Assembly: GCF_003050615.1 (NCBI RefSeq)
Contig: NZ_NWBU01000011.1
Coordinates: forward strand, 1 to 64,000
DNA: 64,000 nucleotides
Origin: Sphingomonas oleivorans
Lineage (GTDB): Bacteria; Pseudomonadota; Alphaproteobacteria; Sphingomonadales; Sphingomonadaceae
Direction of reading: 5' to 3'
The notes under the pieces were generated by a model that worked only from the letters and a program-made list of their open reading frames with translations, was not told the origin of the DNA and ran no database searches. The stretch's first letter is position 1, and every line of letters begins with the position of its first letter. Both the position numbers and the translations under genes were made by a program. Positions 52,537-62,500 of this stretch are shown piece by piece.

Positions 52537-53265
52537 ATGACCAGCAGCAGTAGCAGCAGCTTCATCGCCGTCGTCGAGGATGATCCGGAAATCCGCGCGC
52601 TCCTGACACGGCTTCTGATACGCGAAGGCTTCGCCGCCGCCGGATGCCGCACCGCCGCGGATTTTGATCGGCTGTGCGAGCGCCAGCGGATCGATCTCGC
52701 CATTCTCGACGTAATGCTGCCGGGCGAGGACGGGCTTTCGCTCTGCCGCAGGCTCCGGGCGACGGGCGAGATCCCGGTGCTGATGGTCACCGCCAAGAGC
52801 GACGATGTCGACCGGATCGTCGGGCTGGAGATCGGCGCGGACGATTATCTGCCCAAGCCCTTCAATCCGCGCGAGCTGATCGCACGGGTGCGGGCCATAT
52901 TGCGGCGGACGCGCGGCGCCAACCGGGTGCAGGCCACGATGCGCCCGGAACGCTATCGCTTCGACGGCTGGTCGCTCGACGCCGGCAGCCGCAACCTCAC
53001 CGATCCGGACGGCATGCCCGTCGACCTGACCGGCGGCGAATATGATCTGCTGCTGAGCTTCGTCACCCATCCACAGCGCGTGCTCAATCGCGATCAGCTT
53101 CTCGACTGGACGCGCGGCCGCGATGCCATGCCCTATGACCGGAGCATCGACGTCCAGCTTAGCCGGCTGCGCCGCAAGCTCGCGGAACATCCAACGGGCG
53201 AGGCACTGATCAAGACCGTCCGGGGCGGCGGCTATATGCTCACGTCGATCATCGAGCGCGACTGA
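52537..53265 (+). CDS. OmpR-family response regulator
   Basis: This 242-residue regulator has an N-terminal receiver domain with the acidic pair VVEDDPE, phospho-acceptor Asp58 in AILDVMLPG and Lys in YLPKPFNP, and a C-terminal winged helix with LTGGEYDLLLSF, RSIDVQLSRLRRKL and IKTVRGGGYM. ATG 52537 is preferred over GTG 52519; neither has a strong ribosome binding site. Its TGA overlaps the ATG of the histidine kinase. The signal is unknown. Confidence 0.94.
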   Translation: MTSSSSSSFIAVVEDDPEIRALLTRLLIREGFAAAGCRTAADFDRLCERQRIDLAILDVMLPGEDGLSLCRRLRATGEIPVLMVTAKSDDVDRIVGLEIGADDYLPKPFNPRELIARVRAILRRTRGANRVQATMRPERYRFDGWSLDAGSRNLTDPDGMPVDLTGGEYDLLLSFVTHPQRVLNRDQLLDWTRGRDAMPYDRSIDVQLSRLRRKLAEHPTGEALIKTVRGGGYMLTSIIERD

Positions 53266-54614
53266 TGCCGGTGGCGTCCAACCTTTCGCTCAGGATCATC
53301 GCGATCCTGGTCGCAGGCTTCGTGGCACTGCAGCTCATGCTGGTTCTGCTGATGATGCTGCCCACGACGGGCGATCCGAACCGACCCTATAATCTTCCCC
53401 TCCCCGACCATGTCCGTGCGATGGCGGAAGCGATCGAGCAGACGCCGTCCGCCCGCCGCCCCACCCTCGTCGAGGCGTTCAACGGCTCGCTGTTCAGCGT
53501 CCGGCTGGTCCCGGCGCATATCGACGGGACCGCGCCGGAGCCGCCTCCCCTTGCCTCGCTACACGCGAGCTATGAGGCGGTGCTCGACGGGCGGCCGATA
53601 CGGCTCGCGCGCGAACGGCCGGTGCTGGGGGAGATCATCGGGGACAGGCCATGGCCCCGCTTCGTGGCGCCCGTCACGCTGACGATCGGCCTGCGCAGCG
53701 GCGGGCTGCTGGTGATCGACGGGCGCCCGTCCGCGCTGCTGAGCACATTCCTGCGCCGGCGCGCACTGACGGGGGCGATGGGCGGCATCCTCGTCCTCAT
53801 TATCCTGATGCTGGCAGTACGGCAGACCACTCGGCCGATCGTCAGCCTATCGCGCGGGGTGCGGCTGTTCGGCCGGGCGCTGGACGCGCCCGACGTGCCG
53901 GTGACGGGATCGCGCGAGATGCGCGAACTCGCCACCGCCTTCAACGAGATGAAGACGCGGATCGGCACGCTCATGACCGAGCGCACCCGCCTGCTCGCGG
54001 CGATCGCGCATGACATGCGGACCTACCTCACCCGGCTGCGCCTCAGGGCCGAATTCATCGACGATGCCGATCAGCGCAGGCGCGCCGCCGCCGATCTGGA
54101 CGAGATGTCGCAATTGCTGGACGACACCATCTTCTTCGCGCGGGAGCATGAGGGGCCCGCCCCCGCCCGCGAGCGGCTCGACCTCGGAGCGGAGCTTCGC
54201 GCGATCGCCCGGCTGCGTGGCGAGATGGGCGAGGCCGTGTCGCTCGACCCGCGATATTCCGGCGACGGGATCGACATGAGCTGCGCCCCGCTCGCCTTCC
54301 GCCGGATGATCGACAATCTGATCGACAACGGCCTGCGCTACGGCATGAATGTGACGCTCTGCGCCGAGGCGCGCGCCGGCGAGATCCGGCTCAGCGTGCT
54401 GGACGACGGCCCCGGCGTGCCGCCCGAGGCGCTCTCCCGCCTGGGCGAGCCGTTCGAGCGGATCGAGCCGTCGCGCGATCGCCAGAAGGGCGGCGCGGGG
54501 CTGGGCCTCGCCATCGTGCGCGGCCTGGCGGAGCGCAACGGGATGCAGCTCCTGCTCGCCAACCGGCAGCCGACCGGTTTCTCGGCCAGCCTGATCCAGC
54601 AACAGCAAGGATAG
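53265..54614 (+). CDS. Sensor histidine kinase
   Basis: This 449-residue membrane kinase has two transmembrane helices (about residues 10-30 and 170-190) enclosing a periplasmic domain of about 140 residues, then HAMP, a DHp domain with the H-box AIAHDMRTYLTRL (His249) and a HATPase domain with NLIDNGLRYG, DDGPGVP and GGAGLGLAIVRGL. The residue after RT in the H-box is Tyr instead of the more common Pro. It is partner of the preceding regulator. Its 3' end is convergent with gcd, 30 bases away, with no terminator between. Confidence 0.93.
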   Translation: MPVASNLSLRIIAILVAGFVALQLMLVLLMMLPTTGDPNRPYNLPLPDHVRAMAEAIEQTPSARRPTLVEAFNGSLFSVRLVPAHIDGTAPEPPPLASLHASYEAVLDGRPIRLARERPVLGEIIGDRPWPRFVAPVTLTIGLRSGGLLVIDGRPSALLSTFLRRRALTGAMGGILVLIILMLAVRQTTRPIVSLSRGVRLFGRALDAPDVPVTGSREMRELATAFNEMKTRIGTLMTERTRLLAAIAHDMRTYLTRLRLRAEFIDDADQRRRAAADLDEMSQLLDDTIFFAREHEGPAPARERLDLGAELRAIARLRGEMGEAVSLDPRYSGDGIDMSCAPLAFRRMIDNLIDNGLRYGMNVTLCAEARAGEIRLSVLDDGPGVPPEALSRLGEPFERIEPSRDRQKGGAGLGLAIVRGLAERNGMQLLLANRQPTGFSASLIQQQQG

Positions 54615-54644
54615 CGCCGGCCCGACCGCCCGCTTCCCGCGACC

Positions 54645-57038
54645 TCACGGCTCCAGCGCGAAGGCGAGGACCGCATCGCCATGCTTGGTGCCGAACGTGC
54701 CATGGCCGCCCGCCGCAACCACCACCATCTGCCGTCCATCCGCCGCGCGATAAGTCATGGGGGTCGCCTGCCCGCCCGCGGGCAGCCGCGCCTGCCAGAG
54801 CTTGCGGCCGGTCGCCACATCATAGGCGCGCAGATAATAATCGAGCGTGCCGCTATAGAAGGCGACACCCCCTGCCGTGACCAGCGGCCCGCCCAAGCTG
54901 GGCGTGCCGAGGTTGAGCGGAATCGGCACGATCGGCGTCTGGTCGCGCGCCGTGCCGTTGCGGTGGCGCCAGAGCGTGCGCCCCGTCCGCAGGTCCGCCG
55001 CGACGATCGAACCCCAGGGCGGCGCCTGGCAGGGCAGGCCGATCAGGGACAGGAAGGGCACCAGGCGGACCGCGAAGGGCGCGCCATAATTCTCGCCAAA
55101 TGCCGCCACATCGGCGCCCATCGTGCTTGTTGTAGCCTTCGTCACCTCGCGCGCGTCGGTCGTCGCGCGCGGGATCAATGTCTGGACGAAGGCGAGCCGG
55201 ACGGGCGTGCCGATCATGATCTGGCGCACCGGATCGACCGCGATCCCGCCCCAGTTGAACACGCCCGTATTGCCCGGATAGACCAGCGAGCCCTGCACCG
55301 AAGGCGGCGTATAGGGCCCATGATAACGCAGGCGGCGGTAGCTTATGCGGCAGGCGAGCTGATCGAAGGGCGTGGCACCCCACATATCCGCTTCGCGCAA
55401 GGGCGAGGGCATGTAGCTGAAGGCCGAAACCGGCTGGGTGGGCGATGCCCTGTCGCCCTCGCCCGCGCTGCCGCCCACCGGAACCTCGCGCACCGGAAAG
55501 ATCGGCCGGCCGGTGCGACGGTCGAGAACGAAGATATCGCCCTGCTTTGTCGGGCCGATCAGCGCCGGCACCCGCGCGCCGCCAATGGTGAGATCAACCA
55601 AAGTCGGCTGCGAAGGCACATCACGGTCCCACAGATCATGATGCACCGTCTGGACTACCCAGCGCAGCCGCCCCGTAGCGATGTCGAGCGCGACGATCGA
55701 GCTCGAGAAGCGGTCCACCTCAGGGCTACGGCGGCCACCCCACTGATCGGGCGACTGGTTGCCGAGCGGCGCATAGACGAGGCCGAGCGCTTCATCGGCA
55801 CTCATCACCGACCAGGCATTGGGCGCGCCGGCGCTATATTTGGCCCCGGCCGCAATCGGCGCGGTCGCGTCCGGATTGCCGGGATCCCAGTTCCACACCA
55901 GCCGGCCGGTCGTCACGTCATAGGCGCGGATCACGCCCGAGGGATTGGCCGTCCTGACATTGTCGTTGATCGCGCCACCGATGATGGCGAGATTGCGGGT
56001 CACGACCGGCGGCGATGTGGCCATATAGAAGCCCGGCCGCATGTTCGGCATGTTCGCGCTGAGATCCACCGTCCCGTTCCTGCCGAAGCCCGGGCATGGA
56101 CGACCGGTCGCGGCATCGAGCGCGATCAGTCGGGCATCGACCGTCGGCAGGAACAGGCGCCGGCTGCAGAAGGGAATGGCCGCAGCGGGGGCGCGGACGG
56201 CGCCGGGCGCCGCGTCATGATAGGAAAGGCCACGGCAGGTCAGATGCTCGTTCGCCTGGCTGGCGGAAACCCGCGGATCGAAGCGCCATTTCTCCTTCCC
56301 CGTGGTCGCGTCGAGCGCGATCGCATGCGCGTGCGGGCTGCACAGATAGAGGGTGTCGCCGATCTTGAGCGGCGTGACCTCGAACGTCGTCTCCCTGGGA
56401 TCGGTCGGGCGTTGCAGATCGCCGCTATTATAGGTCCAGACGAGCTTCAGCCGCCCGGCATTTTCCGGCCTGATGTCCGCCAGCGTCGAATAGCGCTGAC
56501 CGAGAGCGGTGCCGCCATAAGCAAGCCAATCATTGGCGGCCGCGCCCCGCAGCGCCGTGGCATCGGCGGGCGCGGATGGCGCGGGCACGCGTCCGGCAAT
56601 ATCGAACCGATCCCGCGCGATCGAGGCGATCGCAGCGATGGCGACAAGTGCCACCGCCGCCAGCAACGCCGCGAAGGGCGCATGGCGGACGCTGACCCCA
56701 CCATCGAGCGACCGGCTCACCCAGGGCAGCAGCAGCCACAGGCCGATCAGCGTGGGGATCACGCCGCGCGGGATCAGCGCCCACCAGTCGAGCCCCACTT
56801 CCCACAGCGCCCAGGCAAGCGTGGCGGCGAGCAGCAGGGCGTAAAGCCACAGCGCGGCCGTTCGCCCCCGATAGAGCAGCAGGCCGGTGACGCCATAGCC
56901 GAGCCCCGCGAGCAGATAATAGATCGACCCGCCGAGCGCCGCGAGCCAGATGCCGCCTGCCACAAGCCACAACCCGATCAGCAGGAGGATTACAGCCGTT
57001 ACCCGGACGGCGATGGGCTGGGATATTGCGGTGGCCAT
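54645..57038 (-). CDS. gcd: PQQ-dependent membrane glucose dehydrogenase
   Basis: This 797-residue quinoprotein oxidises glucose to gluconolactone in the periplasm and gives electrons to ubiquinone. Five N-terminal transmembrane helices (residues about 10-145) precede the eight-bladed PQQ propeller. The active Asp and Lys are expected in HHDLWDRDVPSQPT and PTKQGDIFVLDRRTG. Length equals the Escherichia coli enzyme. The start at 57038 follows GAGGGG; an upstream in-frame ATG at 57077 is less likely. No pqq genes are in the window. It supplies substrate for the gnt operon nearby. Confidence 0.95.
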   Translation of the reverse strand: MATAISQPIAVRVTAVILLLIGLWLVAGGIWLAALGGSIYYLLAGLGYGVTGLLLYRGRTAALWLYALLLAATLAWALWEVGLDWWALIPRGVIPTLIGLWLLLPWVSRSLDGGVSVRHAPFAALLAAVALVAIAAIASIARDRFDIAGRVPAPSAPADATALRGAAANDWLAYGGTALGQRYSTLADIRPENAGRLKLVWTYNSGDLQRPTDPRETTFEVTPLKIGDTLYLCSPHAHAIALDATTGKEKWRFDPRVSASQANEHLTCRGLSYHDAAPGAVRAPAAAIPFCSRRLFLPTVDARLIALDAATGRPCPGFGRNGTVDLSANMPNMRPGFYMATSPPVVTRNLAIIGGAINDNVRTANPSGVIRAYDVTTGRLVWNWDPGNPDATAPIAAGAKYSAGAPNAWSVMSADEALGLVYAPLGNQSPDQWGGRRSPEVDRFSSSIVALDIATGRLRWVVQTVHHDLWDRDVPSQPTLVDLTIGGARVPALIGPTKQGDIFVLDRRTGRPIFPVREVPVGGSAGEGDRASPTQPVSAFSYMPSPLREADMWGATPFDQLACRISYRRLRYHGPYTPPSVQGSLVYPGNTGVFNWGGIAVDPVRQIMIGTPVRLAFVQTLIPRATTDAREVTKATTSTMGADVAAFGENYGAPFAVRLVPFLSLIGLPCQAPPWGSIVAADLRTGRTLWRHRNGTARDQTPIVPIPLNLGTPSLGGPLVTAGGVAFYSGTLDYYLRAYDVATGRKLWQARLPAGGQATPMTYRAADGRQMVVVAAGGHGTFGTKHGDAVLAFALEP

Positions 57039-57126
57039 GGCAAGCCGCCCCTCGATTGCGGATCGTCTGCGCCGCATAAAGGAACGGTTTGGCGGGATCG
57101 TTCCCCCTTATCCGTGAATTTCCCCT

Positions 57127-57894
57127 TCAATCGCCCCGCTTCGCCCCCGAAGCCTTCAATATGTCGCCGAACTCGATGGGAAAGGGAAAGACGATCGTCG
57201 AATTTCTCTCACCGGCGATGAAGTTGAGCGTGCCGAGATAGCGCAGCTGCATCGCCTCCGGCCGCTGCCCCAATATATCGGCTGCCTCGAGCAGCTTCGC
57301 CGCGGCCTGCTGCTCGCCCTGGGCATTGATGACCTTGGCGCGCCGTTCGCGCTCGGCCTCGGCCTGTCGGGCGATGGCACGGATCATCGTTTCGTCGAGA
57401 TCGATATGCTTGATCTCGACATTGGCGACCTTGATTCCCCAGGCGTCGGTATGTTTGTCGAGAATCTCCTGAATGTCGGCATTGAGCCTGTCCCGTTCGG
57501 CGAGCATCTCGTCCAGTTCATGCTTGCCGAGTACCGAGCGAAGCGTGGTCTGCGCCAATTGGCTGGTGGCGTTCATGAAGTCCGCAACCTGGATGATCGC
57601 CTTGTCAGGCTCCACGATGCGGAAATAGATCACCGCATTGACCTTGACCGACACATTATCGTGGCTGATCACATCCTGCGTCGGCACGTCCAGCACGCGC
57701 GTACGCAGATCGGTGCGCACCATCTGCTGGACGAAGGGGATCAGCAGGATCAGTCCCGGTCCCTTGACCCCGGTGAAGCGTCCCAGCGTGAACACCACGC
57801 CGCGCTCATATTCGCGCAATATCTTGACCGCCGCCGCGAGGATGGCGAATGCGAGGATGATGGCGGGGATATAATAAGCAAGACCGGGAAGCAT
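57127..57894 (-). CDS. Slipin / SPFH (stomatin-like) protein
   Basis: This 255-residue membrane protein has one N-terminal hydrophobic helix (about 5-24) and an SPFH domain: [44 protein letters not shown], then a helical stretch rich in Ala, Glu and Arg. Slipins form large membrane rings and partner with NfeD. The start at 57894 follows AGGAGGGG and its ATG overlaps the nfeD stop as TGATG, so the pair is translationally coupled. Confidence 0.94.
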   Translation of the reverse strand: MLPGLAYYIPAIILAFAILAAAVKILREYERGVVFTLGRFTGVKGPGLILLIPFVQQMVRTDLRTRVLDVPTQDVISHDNVSVKVNAVIYFRIVEPDKAIIQVADFMNATSQLAQTTLRSVLGKHELDEMLAERDRLNADIQEILDKHTDAWGIKVANVEIKHIDLDETMIRAIARQAEAERERRAKVINAQGEQQAAAKLLEAADILGQRPEAMQLRYLGTLNFIAGERNSTIVFPFPIEFGDILKASGAKRGD

Positions 57895-59333
57895 CAGCCC
57901 CTCCTCTCTCTGTCCTTCGCCGACGGATCGGGCTCGACGTGAAGCAGCAGCCCATCGAGCGAGACGATGCGGACCGGCTCGCCCTCGCGCACGGGCGCCT
58001 CGCTCACCGCATTCCAGCGCTCGCCATGGACGAAGACATGGCCGCTGCGCCCCTCCCAATCCTGCGTCAGCCCGCGCGCACCGATCATCTGTTCGCGCCC
58101 GCTCGCCACGCCCTGCCACCGCGCGCGAAAGGCCAGGCGAACGACCACCAGCGTGAACAGCAGGCTGACCGCGACGATCCCGGCAATGACCTGCCAGTCG
58201 ATCCGGAAGTCGGGCACGTCGCTATCGACGAGGATGGTCGCGCCCAGCGCGAGCGCGATCGCACCGCCGATCCCAAGAATGCCGAAGGAGGGCGTGAAGG
58301 CTTCCGCGATCATCAGGCCGATGCCCAGCAGCGCCAGCCCCACCCCCGCATAATTCACCGGCAGCGCAGCGAAAGCATAGAGGCCGACCAGCAGGCAGAT
58401 CGCGCCGATCGTGCCCGGATAGAGCGCGCCCGGGGTCATGAATTCGAAGATCAGCCCATAGACGCCGATCATCATCAGGATGAGCGCGACATTGGGATTG
58501 GTGATCGCCCCGAGCAGACGGGTCCGCCAGCCGGGCTCGATTTCCTCCACGCTCAGGCCGCGCGTGTCCAGAATGACGCGCTTTCCCGCGATGGTCACCG
58601 CCCGGCCATGCGCCTGGGCAAGCAGATCCCCGATATTGCGGGCCTGGATATCGATCACGCGCTGCGCGAGCGCAGCCGTGGCGGAGAGGCTCGCCGCCTC
58701 GCGGACGGCACGTTCCGCCCAGTCCGCATTGCGCCCCCGCAGCTCGGCCAGCGCGCGAAGATAGGCGACCGCGTCATTGACCGCCTTCGTCTCCATCGGG
58801 CTGTCAGGCTTGGGTTGGCTCTGGGGCTGGCTCTGGCCCTTCCCGCCCTCCGCCGCATCATCCTTCTCATCGCGACGCCCGGGGCCCGGCATTCCGCCGC
58901 CTATCTCGACCGGCGTCGCAGCACCCACATTCGTGCCCGGCGCCATGGCCGCGACATGGCTGGCATAGAGGATGAACGTTCCGGCGCTCGCCGCCCGGGC
59001 GCCGCTGGGGCTGACAAAGGTTGCGACCGGAACCGGCGAGGCGAGGATGTCGCGGATGATCGCCCGCATCGCCGGATCGAGCCCGCCCGGCGTATCCATG
59101 CGGATTATCACGAGCGGCGCATGACGTTGAGCGGCGATGCCGAGCCCGCGCCTTACATAATCCGCCATTGCGGGGCCGATCGCGCCGTCCACGTCAAGGA
59201 GGATGGCCGGCGCGCGCGCGGCCTGTCCCTGCCCCATGGCCGGAATCCGGAGGGCGAGCATGCCGATAAGGATGAGCGCGAGCAGCGACAGCAGGCGACC
59301 ATATCGCCGGCCCGCCATTGGTCCCGCGCGCAT
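57894..59333 (-). CDS. Long-form NfeD protein with ClpP-class serine protease domain
   Basis: This is a 479-residue membrane protein with a signal anchor (about 12-33), a ClpP-class protease domain with probable catalytic Ser116 in ARAASAGTF and Lys183 in METKAVNDA, four or five transmembrane segments (about 265-395) and a C-terminal OB-fold NfeD domain ([15 protein letters not shown]). Long NfeD proteins cleave the hydrophobic C-terminus of slipins. A disordered Gln/Pro/Lys stretch (about 150-178) interrupts the protease domain. ATG 59333 is preferred to the upstream TTG 59369. Confidence 0.92.
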   Translation of the reverse strand: MRAGPMAGRRYGRLLSLLALILIGMLALRIPAMGQGQAARAPAILLDVDGAIGPAMADYVRRGLGIAAQRHAPLVIIRMDTPGGLDPAMRAIIRDILASPVPVATFVSPSGARAASAGTFILYASHVAAMAPGTNVGAATPVEIGGGMPGPGRRDEKDDAAEGGKGQSQPQSQPKPDSPMETKAVNDAVAYLRALAELRGRNADWAERAVREAASLSATAALAQRVIDIQARNIGDLLAQAHGRAVTIAGKRVILDTRGLSVEEIEPGWRTRLLGAITNPNVALILMMIGVYGLIFEFMTPGALYPGTIGAICLLVGLYAFAALPVNYAGVGLALLGIGLMIAEAFTPSFGILGIGGAIALALGATILVDSDVPDFRIDWQVIAGIVAVSLLFTLVVVRLAFRARWQGVASGREQMIGARGLTQDWEGRSGHVFVHGERWNAVSEAPVREGEPVRIVSLDGLLLHVEPDPSAKDRERRG

Positions 59334-59595
59334 CGGCTGTTTTGCGGGATGATCTCGATCGACCGACAATCACCAAGCCCTTCCGGTGGGCGCAGAGCGA
59401 GCCGGCCGAAGCCGGTCACCGTTGCGCATCACAGTCCCAACGAATGAAGGGCGAAACTGATGCTGCCCGGAAAGCCGATCCGGAAGCGGCAGCCATGACG
59501 GCCTCGATTCACTGCCGGAATGGCGCAACCCGGCGGACAAGCCATTGACGATACACGGAATAGATCGGCAAAGATGCCTCCATGGGGGGCAATAT
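59334..59595. other. Divergent promoter region of nfeD and the DUF4011 gene
   Basis: This 262-base gap separates two genes that point away from each other and must contain both promoters. No clear -35/-10 pair, operator or structured RNA stands out. A GGGGGGC stretch five bases before the ATG at 59596 could serve as ribosome binding site. Confidence 0.4.
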
Positions 59596-62500
59596 ATGAC
59601 CATCAGGATCGGCGCGGTCGTCGCCAGCAAGATCGGCTTCGCATCGCATCAGAACGCCGTACCGCTGTTGCGGGAACTGGAGCTGGCGAATGCAGGCGAG
59701 CAGGCCGTCGACGATCTCCTCCTGACCCTCAGCGCCGATCCGCCCTTCCTTCAGCCCAAGACATGGCGCATCGACCGGCTGTCGCCCGGTGCCACGCTGC
59801 ACGTCACGGACCGCGACATCGCGCTCAACGCCGGCTTTCTCGGCGATCTTGGCGAGAGCCTGAGCGGCAGCGTGACGCTCCGCCTGGAAGCGAAGGACGA
59901 AACGCTCGCCGCCGTCACCCATCCGGTCGAACTGCTCGCCCGCAATCAGTGGGGCGGCACCGGCAGCATGGCCGAGCTTCTGCCCGCCTTCGTCATGCCG
60001 AACGATCCCGCGGTCGATCGCGTGCTCAAGGCCGCGTCCGATGTGCTGCGGCGGGCCGGCCGCAAGGACGGGATAGACGGCTATGAGGCGAAATCCCGGA
60101 CGCGCGTCTGGGAAATCGCCTCGGCGATCTGGTCGGCCGTGTGCGGCTTTCGCCTCTCCTACGCCCTCCCGCCGGCGAGCTTCGAAAATGTCGGGCAGAA
60201 GATACGCAGCCCGAGCGCGATCTTCGAGGGGCAGGTCGCGACCTGCCTCGACACTGCGCTGCTCTTCGCCGCGGCACTGGAACAGGCCGGCCTCAATCCG
60301 CTGATCATCCTCACCCGCGGCCATGCCTTCGCCGGCGTCTGGCTCCAGCCGGTCGAGTTCGCCGCGCTGATCACCGACGAGGCCGCCGCCCTGCGCCGCC
60401 GCATCGACCTCAAGGACCTGCTCGTCTTCGAAACGACGCTGGCGACGCAGGCCGATCCGCCCGGCTTCGCCCAGGCCGAGAAGACCGCGCTCCGGCTCAT
60501 CGCCGAGGAAGCGCCCGATCCGTTCGAAATGGCGATCGACGTCCGGCGGGCGCGGATGCAGAAGATCCGTCCGCTCGGCCTTGTCGGCGGGACGCGGCCG
60601 GCCGGATCCGGCGAGGAAGCGCCGCCTGTCGCCGAGGCGCTGGAAGCCGCACCCGCTTTGCCCGACTTCGACGTCGAAGTGGCGGAAGAGGCCGATGCGG
60701 TCAGGGATCGCGTCGCGCTCTGGCAGCGCAAGCTCCTCAACCTCACGACCAGCAACCGGCTGCTCCATGTGCCCGACGGCAGCAAGGTCGTCCGGCTGGT
60801 CTGCCCCGATCCCGGCGCGCTGGAGGATCGACTGGCGGCAGGGGGCAAGGTGCGGATCGTCCCCATGCCCGATCTCGCGCCCGCCGGACGCGACGAGAAG
60901 CTCTATGAGGCGCAGACCAACGAGAATCTGCGCGAGCAGCTGGCGACCGCCGCGCTCGATCGTGGCGAGCTGCTGTCGCTCATCGAGAAGGACAAGCTCG
61001 AAGCGGCGCTGATCGACCTTTACCGTAAAGCCCGCAGCGACATGGACGAGGGCGGCGCCAATACGCTGTTCCTCGCGCTGGGCTTCCTCAAATGGAAGAA
61101 GAACCCGACCGACGAGCGCAGCTATCGCGCGCCGCTCATCCTCCTGCCGGTCAAGCTGGAGCGCAAGAGCGTGCTGTCCGGCGTGGTCATGACGCATCAT
61201 GAGGACGAGCCGCGGTTCAACCTCACGCTGATCGAGCTGCTGCGCCAGGATTTCGCGCTCAACATTCCGGGGCTCGATGGGCCCCTGCCGACCGACGAGA
61301 GCGGGATCGACGTGGCGCAGGTGTGGACCACCATGCGCCGCGCGGTGCGCGACATGGCCGGATTCGAGGTGGTGCCGGATGTCGTGCTGGGCACCTTCTC
61401 CTTCGCCAAATATCTGATGTGGAAGGATCTGGTCGATCGTGCGGACCGGCTGAAGGAAAGCCCGATCGTCCGTCATCTGATCGAGCGGGACGGCGCCGGC
61501 TTCGAGCGATCGGGCGAATTTCCCCGGGCCGAGAGGCTGGACGACAGCATCGATCCCGCAGCCTTGTTCACGCCGCTCCCCGCCGACAGCTCGCAGCTCG
61601 CCGCCGTGGTCGCTTCGGCGCAGGGGCATGATTTCGTGCTCGATGGCCCTCCCGGCACCGGCAAGTCGCAGACGATCGCGAACATCATCGCGCATAATCT
61701 GGCGCTCGGCCGCCGCGTGCTGTTCGTAGCGGAAAAAATGGCCGCGCTCGATGTGGTCCAGCGTCGGCTGGAGGAGAAGGGGCTGGGCGAATTCTGCCTG
61801 GAGCTTCATTCCGCAAAAGCGACCAAGGCCGAGGTGCTCAAGCAGCTCGACCGCGCCTGGACCGCGCGCGAGACGCTGAGCGAGGAAGAATGGACGCGCG
61901 AGGCGGCCGAGGCGAAGCGGCTGCGGGACAGCCTCAACGACGTCGTCCGGCTGCTCCACCGCCGGGAGGCGAACGGCCTTACGCTCCATCAGGCGATCGG
62001 CCGGGTCGTGCGCGACTGGACGGAAGCAAGCCCGCGCCTCGCTTTCGCAGCAAGTACGCAGCATGATGAGGCGGATCTCGCCCGCTTTCGCGATCTCGCG
62101 CGGCGGCTCGGGCTGGCGCGCAGCGATGTCGAGGAACTTTGCGACAGTCTCGCGGCGGTGACGTGCAATGACTGGTCGAATGGCTGGCAGGAGGCGATCG
62201 TCGCCGCAGCACTCGGCGTTCCGCCCGCGATCGACGCCATGCTCGCGGCGCGCGACGCGCTGCTTGAGGCGACACGGCTCCCGCTGGCGGCGGCGGACGG
62301 CGACGGTCTGGAGCGTTTGCAGCGCTTCGTCTCGCTCCTGCTCGAAGCCCATAAGCGGGACGTGCGCCTGGCCTTCGCGCCCGACATGGCGGACAGGCTG
62401 ATCGCCGCACGCGAGGCGATCGCCTTACTCGATCGCTACCGCGCCGAGGAGGCGGCACTGTCGGCGGCCTATGCCCCGGAAGCCGCGCGGAGGATCGATC

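Noticed and set aside
59509-62352. 947-codon reverse frame opposite the DUF4011 helicase
   Set aside because: The forward frame has Walker motifs and helicase signatures; the reverse translation is codon-bias shadow.
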